The notes: a model not told the origin generated them from the sequence alone. 64,000 bases of DNA from Orbus sasakiae (GCF_039542345.1 NZ_BAABHY010000001.1:1054001-1118000), one strand, 5' to 3'. Positions 53,908 to 63,753 are shown, counted from the stretch's first letter. Program-made: numbers and translations.

Positions 53908-55230
53908 ATGATGAATATATCCCCTACTATTGGATTTGTCAGCTTAGGCTGTCCAAAAAACCTTGTCGATTCAGAAAGAATATTGACTGAATTAAGAACC
54001 CAAGGCTATCAAGTTGTACCCAGCTACGATAATGCCGATCTTGTTATTGTAAATACCTGTGGTTTTATTGATAGTGCAGTACAAGAATCATTAGAAGCAA
54101 TCGGTGAGGCTTTACATGAAAACGGTAAAGTCATCGTCACGGGTTGTCTAGGTGCCAAAGAGGACCAAATCCGTAAGATTCATCCTAAAGTCTTGGAGAT
54201 ATCAGGTCCTCATAGTTACGAGACAGTACTGACTCACGTGAATAAATATGCACCTAAACCTACTTATGATCCATACACCAGCTTAATCCCGGCTCAAGGT
54301 GTCAAATTAACACCAAAACACTACGCATATTTAAAAATTTCTGAAGGGTGTGATCATCGTTGTACTTTTTGTATTATTCCATCATTACGTGGTGATATGG
54401 TTAGCCGTCCTATTGGTAGCATACTTGATGAAGCAAAACGCCTTGCTGATAGCGGAGTCAAAGAACTCTTAGTGATTGCACAAGATACCTCTGCTTATGG
54501 TGCAGACATTAAATACCGAACAGGTTTTTGGAATGGCGCACCCGTTAAAAGTGATATTTTATCACTTTGTGAACAACTTTCGTCATTAGGTATTTGGGTC
54601 AGATTACATTACATGTATCCCTATCCACATGTTGATAATTTAATTCCGCTTATGGCCGAAGGAAAAATCTTACCTTATCTTGATGTGCCATTACAACATG
54701 CTAGCCCTGCCATTTTAAAATCTATGAAACGGCCGGGATCTATTGAACGTACATTAGAACGCATTCATAAATGGCGTTCGATTTGTCCCGATATCACGCT
54801 GCGCTCAACATTTATTGTAGGTTATCCTGGCGAAACAGATCATGACTTCGAATTATTATTAGACTTTTTAGCTGAAGCTAAACTTGATCGTGTGGGGTGT
54901 TTTACTTATAGTCCTATTGAAGGTGCTGCAGCTAATCAATTAGCAAATCAAATCCCTGAAGATGTGAAACAAGATCGATTTGAACAGTTTATGCAGTTAC
55001 AACAAGCAATTTCAACGGAAAAGTTAGCCAATAAAGTTGGCAAAACACTACCAATTATTATCGATGAAGTCGATGAAGAAGGTGCTATCGGACGAAGTAT
55101 GGCTGATGCACCTGAAATTGATGGTGTTGTGTATTTAAATGAAGAGTTTTCGGTTAATGTTGGTGATGTAGTCAATGTTGAGATTGAACACTCTGATGAA
55201 TATGATCTTTGGGGTAGCATAATAAAATAA
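53908..55230 (+). CDS. rimO: Ribosomal protein S12 methylthiotransferase
   Basis: 440 residues from ATG 53908 (the next codon is also ATG). N-terminal UPF0004 domain with cluster cysteines (VSLGCPKNLVDSERILTEL, VNTCGFIDSAVQESL, GCLGAKEDQI), radical-SAM motif CDHRCTFCIIPSLRGD, and TRAM domain ending DEYDLWGSI. Methylthiolates Asp of ribosomal protein S12. Five bases separate its stop from the MATE gene, so they form an operon. Confidence 0.97.
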   Translation: MMNISPTIGFVSLGCPKNLVDSERILTELRTQGYQVVPSYDNADLVIVNTCGFIDSAVQESLEAIGEALHENGKVIVTGCLGAKEDQIRKIHPKVLEISGPHSYETVLTHVNKYAPKPTYDPYTSLIPAQGVKLTPKHYAYLKISEGCDHRCTFCIIPSLRGDMVSRPIGSILDEAKRLADSGVKELLVIAQDTSAYGADIKYRTGFWNGAPVKSDILSLCEQLSSLGIWVRLHYMYPYPHVDNLIPLMAEGKILPYLDVPLQHASPAILKSMKRPGSIERTLERIHKWRSICPDITLRSTFIVGYPGETDHDFELLLDFLAEAKLDRVGCFTYSPIEGAAANQLANQIPEDVKQDRFEQFMQLQQAISTEKLANKVGKTLPIIIDEVDEEGAIGRSMADAPEIDGVVYLNEEFSVNVGDVVNVEIEHSDEYDLWGSIIK

Positions 55231-55235
55231 CCATT

Positions 55236-56624
55236 ATGAAACATATTTATACAAAAGAAGTTAAAATCATTATAAAGCTGGCTATTCCTGTCATACTTGC
55301 TCAATTAGCCCAAACTGGTATCACTTTTGTTGATACCATTATGGCGGGTCATTATAGTGCAGCAGCACTGTCTGGTGTTGCAATAGGTGCATCAATTTGG
55401 CTACCCACAATCTTGTTTGGGCAAGGATTATTATCCGTTTTAACACCGATTATTGCTAATTTAAATGGCTCTGCCAAACGAGAACAAATTGCCGATCATA
55501 CTCGACAAGGTTTAGTTATCGCCTCGATTCTCTCCGTTTTAATAATGGTGTTCCTCTATAATTCAGATAAGCTGATTGCGCTACGTAGTAGTATTGATAA
55601 TCCAATTGATCCCGAAATGGTCTATGTTGCCGTCAATTTTTTGCGAGCAATCATGTGGGGAGTACCGGGCTTCTTATTTTACTTGGTGTATCGTTTTCAG
55701 TGTGAAGGTTTATCTAATACGAAACCCGCTATGTTTATCATGCTTATTGCCTTAATTGCTAATATACCAATTAATTATGTATTAATTTATGGTAAATTTG
55801 GTTTACCCGAATTTGGTGGTGTTGGTTGTGGTATTACTGCTGCAATCATTTTTTGGTTAATGTTTATCTTAATTAAATGTTTCACATTAATTGCCAGCAG
55901 CCAAAAAGACATTAAAAAAACGCCATTTAAAGCGTTATTTAATAAGACTATTATTAAGCGTATCACGTTATTAGGTACACCACTTGCTTTAGCCTATTTC
56001 TTTGAAGTGAGCTTATTTGCGATTATTGCATTGATGATTGCCCCACTTGGTAAAGAAGCCGTATCCGCTCATCAAATTACATTTACAATAAGCAGTATGA
56101 CTTTTGCGATACCATTATCTTTAGGTGTTGCCACCAGTATTCGTGTTGGTTACTTACTTGGTAAACAAAAGTTGCAACACGCCAAACAAACAGCATATAT
56201 CAGTTTAAGTATTGCGTTAGTCTGTGCTTTAACGATTGCTGTCATATTAGTGCTATTTAAAACGTTCTTTATTGCTTGGTTTACAACAGATGCCACGATT
56301 ATTGCAATTTGTATGCAATTAATTATTTTGTTAGCAATTTATCAACTATCGGATTACTTACAAGTCACTGCAAGCAATGTTCTCAGAGGCTATAAAGATA
56401 CTAAGAGCATTCTTTATATCACGCTTGTCTCCTATTGGATTATAGGCTTACCTCTAGGCTATATGTTTGCCTTAACCGATATATTGGTTAAACCTATGGG
56501 ACCTGCAGGGTTTTGGATCGGTATCATTGCAGGATTAACGTTTGCTGCTGTATTGCTGATTTGCCGAATGATTTATATTCAAAAGCAGCCTGCTGATAGA
56601 ATTCTTAAACAAGCAGCGAGATAA
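55236..56624 (+). CDS. mdtK: MATE-family multidrug efflux pump
   Basis: 462 residues, 12 helices, aligning with E. coli MdtK/NorM: AIPVILAQLAQTGITFVDTI, SIWLPTILFGQGLLSVLTPI, FQCEGLSNTKPAMF, NIPINYVLIYGKFGLPEFGG, GVATSIRVGYLLGKQ, SNVLRGYKDTKSILYITLVS and ALTDILVKPMGPAGFWIG. Sodium- or proton-coupled drug export. Confidence 0.95.
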   Translation: MKHIYTKEVKIIIKLAIPVILAQLAQTGITFVDTIMAGHYSAAALSGVAIGASIWLPTILFGQGLLSVLTPIIANLNGSAKREQIADHTRQGLVIASILSVLIMVFLYNSDKLIALRSSIDNPIDPEMVYVAVNFLRAIMWGVPGFLFYLVYRFQCEGLSNTKPAMFIMLIALIANIPINYVLIYGKFGLPEFGGVGCGITAAIIFWLMFILIKCFTLIASSQKDIKKTPFKALFNKTIIKRITLLGTPLALAYFFEVSLFAIIALMIAPLGKEAVSAHQITFTISSMTFAIPLSLGVATSIRVGYLLGKQKLQHAKQTAYISLSIALVCALTIAVILVLFKTFFIAWFTTDATIIAICMQLIILLAIYQLSDYLQVTASNVLRGYKDTKSILYITLVSYWIIGLPLGYMFALTDILVKPMGPAGFWIGIIAGLTFAAVLLICRMIYIQKQPADRILKQAAR

Positions 56625-56722
56625 AATAGTAACCAATGATTAGAATTTACCTTCTAATTGTTGGTTTCGTAACCGAAAACACTCAACAGCCTAAAAAACA
56701 AGCTATTTTTATTTTTTTTTAC

Positions 56723-56751
56723 TTGCTAGAAAGGCTTAATATCGTTAATAT
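56723..56751 (+). promoter_or_regulatory. Promoter of tRNA-Val
   Basis: TTGCTA, 17 bases, TAATAT, followed by a GC-rich discriminator (TTGCGCC) typical of stable-RNA promoters under stringent control. Confidence 0.7.
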
Positions 56752-56778
56752 TTGCGCCTGTAGTTTATGTTCTTATAT

Positions 56779-56855
56779 ACGCCCGTAGCTCAGTTGGTTA
56801 GAGCATCACCTTGACATGGTGGGGGTCAGTGGTTCGAGTCCACCCGGGCGTACCA
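56779..56855 (+). tRNA. tRNA-Val (anticodon GAC)
   Basis: 77 nt with encoded CCA. Acceptor ACGCCCG with CGGGCGT, A73; D-loop AGTTGGTTAGA; anticodon loop TTGACAT (GAC, reads GTC and GTT); T arm ending in GTTCGAGTC. Body close to E. coli tRNA-Val(GAC). The first base is A rather than G. Confidence 0.97.
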
Positions 56856-57208
56856 TTCATAATGATTCATTTCAGATGGTCGTAGTATATTGTAATTATC
56901 ATAGTTATTATATAGTGAAACAGTCCGCCACAAACTAGATTTACCGCTAACATACGAACAGTGCATTTTAACTACCCTATTATGCTATTTGTTGCCCTAT
57001 CTAATGATAATTTATGGCTAATTTACTAAATGTGTGTCCCCATATCAATACGTGTAGATTCAATCAATACGACTAAATATTGATGACTCAACGAATTTCA
57101 CACAAATGTTGAACCTCCTTTTAATTTATGCAATAATTAACGAAATTTTTAAATAATATTTTCAAACTTTACAGTTTTTTAATAAAGCATTAGAGATATA
57201 CAAGTAAC
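56856..57208. other. Gene-free stretch after tRNA-Val
   Basis: About 350 AT-rich bases. I see no gene, integrase remnant, or repeat of the tRNA 3' end that would mark an integrated element. The last third presumably carries the promoter of the VirK-like gene. Confidence 0.45.
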
Positions 57209-58126
57209 ATGGCTAAATTAATTGGGGAGAGTTTATTCTCAAGTTTACTTTTAGGGAGATGGCAACAAGATGATTGGTGGGACTGCCCGCTTTATCGTTG
57301 CAAATTCAGACTAAAAACATTAATCAATCCTATCACTACCGTTCAATATATAAAAAAGCTATCGGAGCTTGATGACGCTAAATTAATTATAGAAAAGCGC
57401 CCTTTTGTACCAACAAAGTTACAACGTCCATATTTGCATAAACGCCTTGGCGTCAAAGATCGCGCCAATGCGATTGTTCACCACTACTACTTTATTCAAC
57501 ATTTAATAAATCCCAATTTGAAATCAGCCCTATTATCCGACCAAGCATGTTTATTGGCAGATTTTAAAGGTAAAGATGATATTGATTTTACGATGACTTG
57601 TATGCCATCTAAATATGATAAGGAAGGCGAAATTACTCTGACTTTAAATTTTGAGCACATTACTGTGGCAAATTTATCGTTTACTTTCATTTGTCATAAT
57701 CATCAATCAATCGCTTATATTGCAGGGCTGCAAGGTGCTGGTGCAAATGAACAAGATATTATAAAAAAAGCGACTAAAGCCTGCTATGGACTCTTTCCTA
57801 AGCGAGTTTTATATGAAGGATTTTGTGCTCTAATGAAATTGTGTGGAATAAGCGTGATCCATGCGGTGAGTAATGATGTACATATTTATAAACAATGGCG
57901 TTATCGCTCAAAAAAACAGCATAAATTTATGGCTAATTATGATGAGTTTTGGTGTAGTCTTAATGGCCATGCCATTGAACATGGTTATCAACTACCTATT
58001 GCCGTACCCAGAAAATTAATTGAAGAGATAAGCAGTAAAAAGCGTTCTGAATATCGTAATCGCTATACGCTTTTGGATCAAATTAATAGCCAAATTGAAT
58101 ATCGATTTAACATCAAACAAAAATAA
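57209..58126 (+). CDS. VirK/YbjX family protein (DUF535)
   Basis: 305 residues. The LIEKRPFVPTKLQRPYLHKR, RANAIVHHYYFIQ, IAYIAGLQGAGANEQ and KRVLYEGFCALMKLCGISVI segments follow the VirK/YbjX family, including the conserved H-Y and GLQG blocks. In Salmonella and Shigella relatives affect virulence and resistance to antimicrobial peptides; molecular function unknown. Monocistronic with its own terminator. Confidence 0.85.
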   Translation: MAKLIGESLFSSLLLGRWQQDDWWDCPLYRCKFRLKTLINPITTVQYIKKLSELDDAKLIIEKRPFVPTKLQRPYLHKRLGVKDRANAIVHHYYFIQHLINPNLKSALLSDQACLLADFKGKDDIDFTMTCMPSKYDKEGEITLTLNFEHITVANLSFTFICHNHQSIAYIAGLQGAGANEQDIIKKATKACYGLFPKRVLYEGFCALMKLCGISVIHAVSNDVHIYKQWRYRSKKQHKFMANYDEFWCSLNGHAIEHGYQLPIAVPRKLIEEISSKKRSEYRNRYTLLDQINSQIEYRFNIKQK

Positions 58127-58148
58127 AACAATATCGATGCCATAAAAA

Positions 58149-58170
58149 AGCCCGCTTTAGCGGGCTTATT
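58149..58170. terminator. Terminator of the VirK-like gene
   Basis: AGCCCGC, TTTA, GCGGGCT followed by TATT. On the minus strand T-runs follow, so it may also serve the convergent cold-shock gene. Confidence 0.85.
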
Positions 58171-58247
58171 TGGCATAAAAGATTAATGATTAGTTAATTG
58201 CTTTTTGCGATTTTTTCGCTTTGCCAAAAAATAATATTTTGTCATTA

Positions 58248-58457
58248 TTATAATACAACAACATCATTTGCTGCTGGACCTTTAGGACCATCACCAACAG
58301 AAAATTGTACTTTTTGACCTTCTTGCAACGTTTTGAAACCATCACCAACTACAGATGAAAAGTGAACAAATAAATCTTTGCTACCATCATCAGGAGTGAT
58401 AAAACCAAAACCTTTACTTTCGTTAAACCATTTAACTAAACCTGTTTTCTTTGACAT
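58248..58457 (-). CDS. Cold-shock family RNA chaperone (second copy)
   Basis: 69 residues: GLVKWFNESKGFGFITPDDG (RNP1) and DLFVHFSSV (RNP2), ending AANDVVVL. Ribosome site AGGATA about 7 bases before ATG. Similar to CspC/CspE. The 246 bases upstream are free of genes and probably hold a long leader. Confidence 0.93.
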   Translation of the reverse strand: MSKKTGLVKWFNESKGFGFITPDDGSKDLFVHFSSVVGDGFKTLQEGQKVQFSVGDGPKGPAANDVVVL

Positions 58458-58703
58458 TTAAATATATCCTTTAATAAATTAACTTCAGTCAGACTGACTG
58501 TTTACGCAAGATTTCTACATTACATTATTAAGAAGATAGATTTAAAACAAGAAAGGAATCATTTTTGACTAAAACTAAGTATACTAATATTGTATCAATG
58601 CAGGTTATCTGCTTGGTACTATTTACTCATAAATTGATTATTAATGCAAGTATTATCTTAGATAATTAAAAAGTCCCACTTAGAGGACTTATCTAAATTT
58701 TAA

Positions 58704-59537
58704 TTAATTCAACTTACCGTAGCCAATTACCTGCCCTTTTTTATCGACAATATAATAATTGGGGGTAAGTTTAATTCTAAAATTATTGCGGAACAGTTCA
58801 ATGCTTTTACCTTCATTAGCGAGATGATAAGCGGGTAATATATCAAGCCCTGGCAACTCTTTATTTGATAATGTCCAGATAATTTGTCCTGAATAGGCTG
58901 AAACCATTTCAAGTTGATAGCCTGACTCAATTTTATTTTTCACAATAATATTGTCATTATCTACATAAAGAACCGCCGCATCGGCCGAAAAAGGCGTTGA
59001 AACTAATTGGGTAAAATTAGGAATAACTTCACCGCTTAAACTATCGTATCCCACTAACTCATCATTTTCGCTTTTAATAGAAACAACATTTTGATCATCT
59101 GGATCTCGGTTATGCGTTAAGAAATTCGCTTTATATAAATAGTTTTCATTACTATCTTTATCATGATAGAAAACATAAGCGACACGCGGATAACCATTTT
59201 CAACCCAAGGTTTAAGGATAGTATCTGTATCAGCAGTATCATCATCATTTTCGGCAGCTAATACATTCGTAACAGGCACATCATTATTATTAGAATGTAT
59301 TAGCGGTAACACAAAATAGACAGCCAATACACCAATAACACAAGCAGGAATAAAGTATTTTAGTTTACTTGATAGGCCGCTTTTATTTTCTGCTGATTTT
59401 GATGATTGAACGATTAACCCATCACCATTGTCAGCATCGGAATAATAATTATTGCCGCACTTTAGACAATGATAAAACGTATTTGCTAATGGCGTATTAT
59501 GGTTACTCTGACAACGTGGACATTTGATATTATTCAT
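58704..59537 (-). CDS. Zinc-ribbon membrane-anchored protein of unknown function
   Basis: 277 residues from ATG 59537. N-terminal zinc ribbon CPRCQSNH...CLKCGNNY (two CxxC knuckles), a linker, one membrane helix (YFIPACVIGVLAVYFVLPLI), then about 200 residues outside with Asp/Asn-rich stretches (NDDDTADTD) and a beta-rich domain (propeller-like repeats such as YDSLSGEVI and VSAYSGQIIW). Family not recognised. The start is uncertain by four codons. Confidence 0.7.
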   Translation of the reverse strand: MNNIKCPRCQSNHNTPLANTFYHCLKCGNNYYSDADNGDGLIVQSSKSAENKSGLSSKLKYFIPACVIGVLAVYFVLPLIHSNNNDVPVTNVLAAENDDDTADTDTILKPWVENGYPRVAYVFYHDKDSNENYLYKANFLTHNRDPDDQNVVSIKSENDELVGYDSLSGEVIPNFTQLVSTPFSADAAVLYVDNDNIIVKNKIESGYQLEMVSAYSGQIIWTLSNKELPGLDILPAYHLANEGKSIELFRNNFRIKLTPNYYIVDKKGQVIGYGKLN

Positions 59538-59658
59538 TTTACCCATCATTATTTGACGATTCCATTTAGTGTTAAAATTTTTATTATGATGGCGCTATTA
59601 TAATATTAAGCAAAAGAAATAATAGAAAATTATGCAGTCAATGTAAAAAATCATCTCA

Positions 59659-59898
59659 CTATTTTTGTTTCCAAGCAGGGAGTTTTTTTAAAATAACATA
59701 GGCAGTATGTTTGGCAATTGCACAATCCATATCATGGGATTGCATATAGCGCAGTGTTAAGCTGGCTAATTTCTCATCAAAGGTTTTCATGGTACCATCT
59801 TTATTTGCACAGTGTTTGCAATAATTTTTAGAAATATCATACAATGGATAATCAGCGATTTGTGTCATAGGCATACCACAAGCAATACACATTTTCAT
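59659..59898 (-). CDS. Small putative zinc-ribbon protein
   Basis: 79 residues from ATG 59898. MCIACGMPM near the start and NYCKHCANKDGTMKTF give four cysteines in two CxxC pairs, consistent with a zinc ribbon; the rest is helical. Function unknown. Transcribed in the same direction as the preceding zinc-ribbon gene, with a 121-base gap. Confidence 0.7.
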   Translation of the reverse strand: MKMCIACGMPMTQIADYPLYDISKNYCKHCANKDGTMKTFDEKLASLTLRYMQSHDMDCAIAKHTAYVILKKLPAWKQK

Positions 59899-60075
59899 AT
59901 TTAAACCCACACTAAAAATACGTGAATAAATAAATCCTACTCCAGCGACACAGACTTTTCAATACCGATATTATTTTAAGTGATATACGCTCTATCAGCA
60001 TTAGCATGACTTTTTAGTGTTTTTTTGCTATACTTTGTAATGATATTTATCAATACAACAGGAATAATTAAAACA

Positions 60076-60414
60076 ATGCAATCAATCCCTAACTGCCCGC
60101 TTTGCCAATCAGAACATACTTATCATGATGGCTCACTTTTTGTTTGTCCAGAATGTGCTCATGAGTGGGACGAAAGTGACCAATCAGAATCAAGTAGTGA
60201 CAATTTAATCGTTAAAGATAGCAATGGTAATTTGCTTGCAGATGGTGATGATATTATTTTGATTAAAGATCTTAAACTAAAAGGTTCATCGAGTGTTTTG
60301 AAAAAAGGCGCAAAAGCGAAAGGCATTCGTCTCGTTGAAGGTGATCATGAAATTGATTGTAAAATTGACGGCATAAAAATTATGCTAAAAGCGTGTTTTG
60401 TCAAAAAAGCTTAA
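60076..60414 (+). CDS. yjdM: PhnA/YjdM family zinc-ribbon protein
   Basis: 112 residues from ATG 60076. Zinc ribbon NCPLCQSEHTY...VCPECAHEW, then the PhnA domain with VKDSNGNLLADGDDIILIKD and LKLKGSSSVLKKGAKAKGIR. Despite the PhnA name, the E. coli protein (YjdM) is not needed for phosphonate use; function unknown. Confidence 0.93.
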   Translation: MQSIPNCPLCQSEHTYHDGSLFVCPECAHEWDESDQSESSSDNLIVKDSNGNLLADGDDIILIKDLKLKGSSSVLKKGAKAKGIRLVEGDHEIDCKIDGIKIMLKACFVKKA

Positions 60415-60449
60415 ATAAATTAATTCAATGCTGAGTACTTTGCTCAGCA

Positions 60450-60716
60450 TTAAAAAAGGTCCAATTGTTCTTTATCATCAACGAGCTTTATAGATGCGTT
60501 TTGTTTAAGTTGTTGTTGATATTGATAATAGCGTTTTCTTAATGAGCGCTGGCGACATAATCTTAATACCTCTTGTTTTTGAGTGTTGGAAAATGTTAGC
60601 CAACCAAATCGTTCATCACGCGAACGAAAACAGGTTGAACAATAACCTTGTTGATCTGTTTCACAGACCCGCTTACAGGGGCTTGGCAACTCAAAAATTT
60701 CAATTTGGTCAATCAT
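60450..60716 (-). CDS. DUF1289 cysteine-motif protein
   Basis: 88 residues from ATG 60716. LPSPCKRVCETDQQGYCSTC is the DUF1289 signature with four cysteines, followed by the FRSRDERFGWLTFSNTQKQE helix block (E...W..L). Related to E. coli YdhL. Function unknown. Divergent from the acetyltransferase gene. Confidence 0.88.
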   Translation of the reverse strand: MIDQIEIFELPSPCKRVCETDQQGYCSTCFRSRDERFGWLTFSNTQKQEVLRLCRQRSLRKRYYQYQQQLKQNASIKLVDDKEQLDLF

Positions 60717-60872
60717 AATATTCACAAAAAACAAACTGATTTTGTTGTTATTATATCCTTAAATACACAAATTTCATGAGGATTTATTACAAATAATTTG
60801 GATAGCCTATTCCAAACTTTTAACAATACGATCATAATAATCTTTTCTTTATGTAACATAAGCGATTTCAAT

Positions 60873-61376
60873 ATGAATAGTGCTATTAGCTTTGCTGATG
60901 CCAAGCTCACCGATTTACCCTTTATTGTTGAAGTTTATAATCAAACTATCGCCAGTCGAATGGTGACAGCTGATTTACAACCGATCGATACTGACAGTCG
61001 TATCAATTGGCTAAATGCTCATAACCAAACAACACGGCCGCTTTGGATTATTAAGTATCACGGGAAGGATTGCGGGTGGATTAGTCTATCAACATTTTAT
61101 GGCCGTGCCGCCTATGATAAAACTGTCGAAATGAGTGTGTATATTGCACTCGATTTTCGCGCTAAAAAAATTGGTCAATACAGTATAGAAAAAATTCAGC
61201 AGCATGCTCGCCAACATGGTATCGAAACAGTATTAAGTTATATTTTTAGGCACAATAACCCGAGCATTCACTTATTTACTAAATTAGGTTATCAGCAATG
61301 GGGAATGTTACCTGAAGTGGCGGAACTCGATGGTGTTAAACGAGATTTAGTGATTTTAGGTAAAAAATTATTTTAA
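60873..61376 (+). CDS. GNAT acetyltransferase, phosphinothricin-acetyltransferase-like
   Basis: 167 residues from ATG 60873, where the fold begins (ISFADAKLTDLPFIVEVYNQ); a longer frame to 60798 lacks support. GNAT motif A region VEMSVYIALDFRAKKIGQYS, motif B LFTKLGYQQWGMLPEVAELD. The TIASR...D and W..SL..F pattern fits the PAT/YncA group that acetylates amino-group toxins or methionine analogues. Substrate not determinable. Confidence 0.85.
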   Translation: MNSAISFADAKLTDLPFIVEVYNQTIASRMVTADLQPIDTDSRINWLNAHNQTTRPLWIIKYHGKDCGWISLSTFYGRAAYDKTVEMSVYIALDFRAKKIGQYSIEKIQQHARQHGIETVLSYIFRHNNPSIHLFTKLGYQQWGMLPEVAELDGVKRDLVILGKKLF

Positions 61377-61395
61377 TAAAATTGCTTAAAGTGGA

Positions 61396-61420
61396 TGCTA
61401 GCAGGTTTTATCTGCTAGCA
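61396..61420. terminator. Hairpin between GNAT gene and erpA
   Basis: TGCTAGCAG, GTTTTAT, CTGCTAGCA: perfect 9-bp arms between two convergent genes, without a clear T-run. Confidence 0.55.
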
Positions 61421-61433
61421 ATAAATCATGACG

Positions 61434-61772
61434 TTAAACACTGAAAGAAGAACCACAGCCACACGTGGTTGTAGCATTTGGGTTATTAACCACAAAACGT
61501 GAACCTTGTAGGCCTTCAACATAATCAATCACGCCACCGACGAGATACTGTAAGCTCATTGGGTCAACAACTAATGCCACACCATTTTTTTCGATCATAA
61601 GATCATCTTCATTGGTTTTTTCATCAAATGTAAAACCATATTGAAAACCACTACAACCACCACCCGTGATATAAACTCGTAGTTTTAGGTTTGCATTTTC
61701 TTCTTCTTCTACTAATGACTTAACTTTATTTGCGGCTGCATCAGTAAATACTAACGGTAATGCATCACTCAT
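61434..61772 (-). CDS. erpA: Iron-sulfur cluster insertion protein ErpA
   Basis: 112 residues (E. coli 114), A-type carrier. The three cluster cysteines are in YITGGGCSGFQYGF and TTCGCGSSF; AAANKVKSLVEEEENANLKL also follows ErpA. Delivers Fe-S clusters to targets such as IspG. Divergent from hemL. Confidence 0.96.
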   Translation of the reverse strand: MSDALPLVFTDAAANKVKSLVEEEENANLKLRVYITGGGCSGFQYGFTFDEKTNEDDLMIEKNGVALVVDPMSLQYLVGGVIDYVEGLQGSRFVVNNPNATTTCGCGSSFSV

Positions 61773-61971
61773 TGCTCTCTCCTGCTATCCTTTGTATAAG
61801 ATGTCTGACATAACAAAGAAATATTAATAATGAACTATTATATTACAATTCATATAAGGACTAAATATTAAATTACAAATAAAACCAATCAATAAAATTG
61901 CTTATCAATAAACTTGAATTTCAATTAATTTTATGAATAAATACACACTTTATGTTGAACGGGAATCCGTA

Positions 61972-63255
61972 ATGAATAAATCGCAGTCTCTTTATGAACA
62001 AGCTAATTTAGTTATGCCTGGTGGTGTTAACTCCCCCGTACGCGCTTTTAATGGGGTTGGTGGTACACCATTATTTATTGAAAAAGCTAATGGTGCTTAT
62101 ATCTATGATGCCGATGGTAAAGCTTATATTGACTATGTCGGTTCATGGGGACCTATGATTTTAGGTCATAACAACCCTGACATTGCCGATGCAGTATGTA
62201 AAGCAGTTCGTAATGGTTTAAGCTTTGGTGCGCCAACCGAAATTGAAGTTAAATTAGCTAATTTAGTCACCAGTATCATGCCTTCAATTGAAATGTTGCG
62301 AATGGTTAACTCAGGGACTGAAGCAACAATGAGTGCCATTCGTGTGGCTCGTGGTTTTACAGGACGTGATAAAATCATTAAATTTGAGGGCTGCTATCAT
62401 GGGCATGCTGATTATTTATTAGTTAAAGCAGGTTCAGGTGCTTTAACATTCGGCCATCCTACTTCACCAGGTGTACCTTCAGATTTTGTTAAACACACTT
62501 TAGTCTGTGACTATAATAATCTTGATTCTGTTAAAAAGAGCTTTGAACAATACCCTGATCAAATTGCTGCAATTATTGTTGAGCCGGTTGCAGGTAATAT
62601 GAACTGTGTTCCAGCTAAACAGTCATTTTTACAAGGTTTACGTGATTTATGTGATCAGTATGGTACGCTACTTATTATTGATGAAGTCATGACGGGTTTT
62701 CGTGTCGCATTGGGCGGTGCACAAGACTATTATAACGTTACACCGGATTTAACTTGTCTAGGTAAAGTAATTGGTGGCGGTATGCCTGTTGGTGCATTCG
62801 GTGGTCGAGCTGATATTATGCAACAATTGGCACCAACTGGCCCCATTTATCAAGCTGGCACACTGTCAGGAAATCCCATTGCCATGACCGCAGGCTATAC
62901 CGCACTGAATTTATTAAACGATGTTGGCATCTATCAACAACTCGATAGTTTGACAACACAATTATGTAACGGCCTTTCAGATGTTGCTAAACGAAATAAT
63001 GTCCCAATGGTGATAAATCATGTTGGCGCAATGTTTGGATTATTTTTTACAACTGGAGAAGAAGTCACCAGTTATCACGATGTCATGCAAAGTGATATTG
63101 AATTATTTAAAAAATTCTATCATTATATGCTCTCGCAAGGCATCTACTTTGCACCATCTGCTTTCGAAGCAGGATTTATGTCACTTGCACATAGCGATGA
63201 AGAGATTAATCATACCATCGATGCTGCAAACCGCTTTTTTAAAACACTTAAATAG
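61972..63255 (+). CDS. hemL: Glutamate-1-semialdehyde aminomutase
   Basis: 427 residues from ATG 61972 (E. coli 426); an upstream ATG at 61933 would add 13 unmatched residues. PLP enzyme: PGGVNSPVRAFNGVGGTPLF, NSGTEATMSAIRVARG, EPVAGNMNC, IIDEVMTGFRVALGG and the Schiff-base Lys in TCLGKVIGGGMPVGAFGG. Converts glutamate-1-semialdehyde to 5-aminolevulinate for haem synthesis. Confidence 0.97.
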   Translation: MNKSQSLYEQANLVMPGGVNSPVRAFNGVGGTPLFIEKANGAYIYDADGKAYIDYVGSWGPMILGHNNPDIADAVCKAVRNGLSFGAPTEIEVKLANLVTSIMPSIEMLRMVNSGTEATMSAIRVARGFTGRDKIIKFEGCYHGHADYLLVKAGSGALTFGHPTSPGVPSDFVKHTLVCDYNNLDSVKKSFEQYPDQIAAIIVEPVAGNMNCVPAKQSFLQGLRDLCDQYGTLLIIDEVMTGFRVALGGAQDYYNVTPDLTCLGKVIGGGMPVGAFGGRADIMQQLAPTGPIYQAGTLSGNPIAMTAGYTALNLLNDVGIYQQLDSLTTQLCNGLSDVAKRNNVPMVINHVGAMFGLFFTTGEEVTSYHDVMQSDIELFKKFYHYMLSQGIYFAPSAFEAGFMSLAHSDEEINHTIDAANRFFKTLK

Positions 63256-63282
63256 CTATAATTTTGTATAGGTGATAATGAT

Positions 63283-63753
63283 ATGATTAACCCACTTAAA
63301 GCAGGTGAAAAAGCCCCACTATTTTCACTTCCTGACCAAGATGGTGAAGAAATTAGTTCTAAAGACTTTAAAGATCAGCGAGTCTTAATTTATTTTTACC
63401 CAAAAGCAATGACACCAGGCTGTACCGTTCAAGCTTGCAACTTACGTGATAATTTTGAGGATTTCAAAAAGTATAACGTTGCTATTATTGGTATCAGCAC
63501 AGATAAACCAGAAAAACTATCTCGCTTTGCTGAAAAAGAATTGCTCAACTTTACACTGTTGTCTGATGAAACCCATGAAGTTGCACAAGCATTTGGTGTG
63601 TGGGGTCAAAAAGAATTTATGGGTAAAACCTATGATGGAATTCACCGTATTAGCTTTTTAATTGGCAAAGATGGTAACATTGAACATGTATTTGATGATT
63701 TCAAAACCAGTAACCACCATGAAGTGGTTTTGGACTATTTAAAGCATCACTAA
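63283..63753 (+). CDS. bcp: Thiol peroxidase Bcp
   Basis: 156 residues, as in E. coli. PKAMTPGCTVQACNLRD carries the peroxidatic and resolving Cys five residues apart; ISTDKPEKLSRFAEKELLNF and DGIHRISFLIGKDG are conserved. Thioredoxin-dependent peroxide reduction. 27 bases after hemL and probably co-transcribed. Confidence 0.97.
   Translation: MINPLKAGEKAPLFSLPDQDGEEISSKDFKDQRVLIYFYPKAMTPGCTVQACNLRDNFEDFKKYNVAIIGISTDKPEKLSRFAEKELLNFTLLSDETHEVAQAFGVWGQKEFMGKTYDGIHRISFLIGKDGNIEHVFDDFKTSNHHEVVLDYLKHH

Noticed and set aside
56779..57208. tRNA-Val as an integration site for a mobile element
   Set aside because: No integrase gene and no repeat of the tRNA 3' end was found downstream; the next gene is a chromosomal VirK-like gene.
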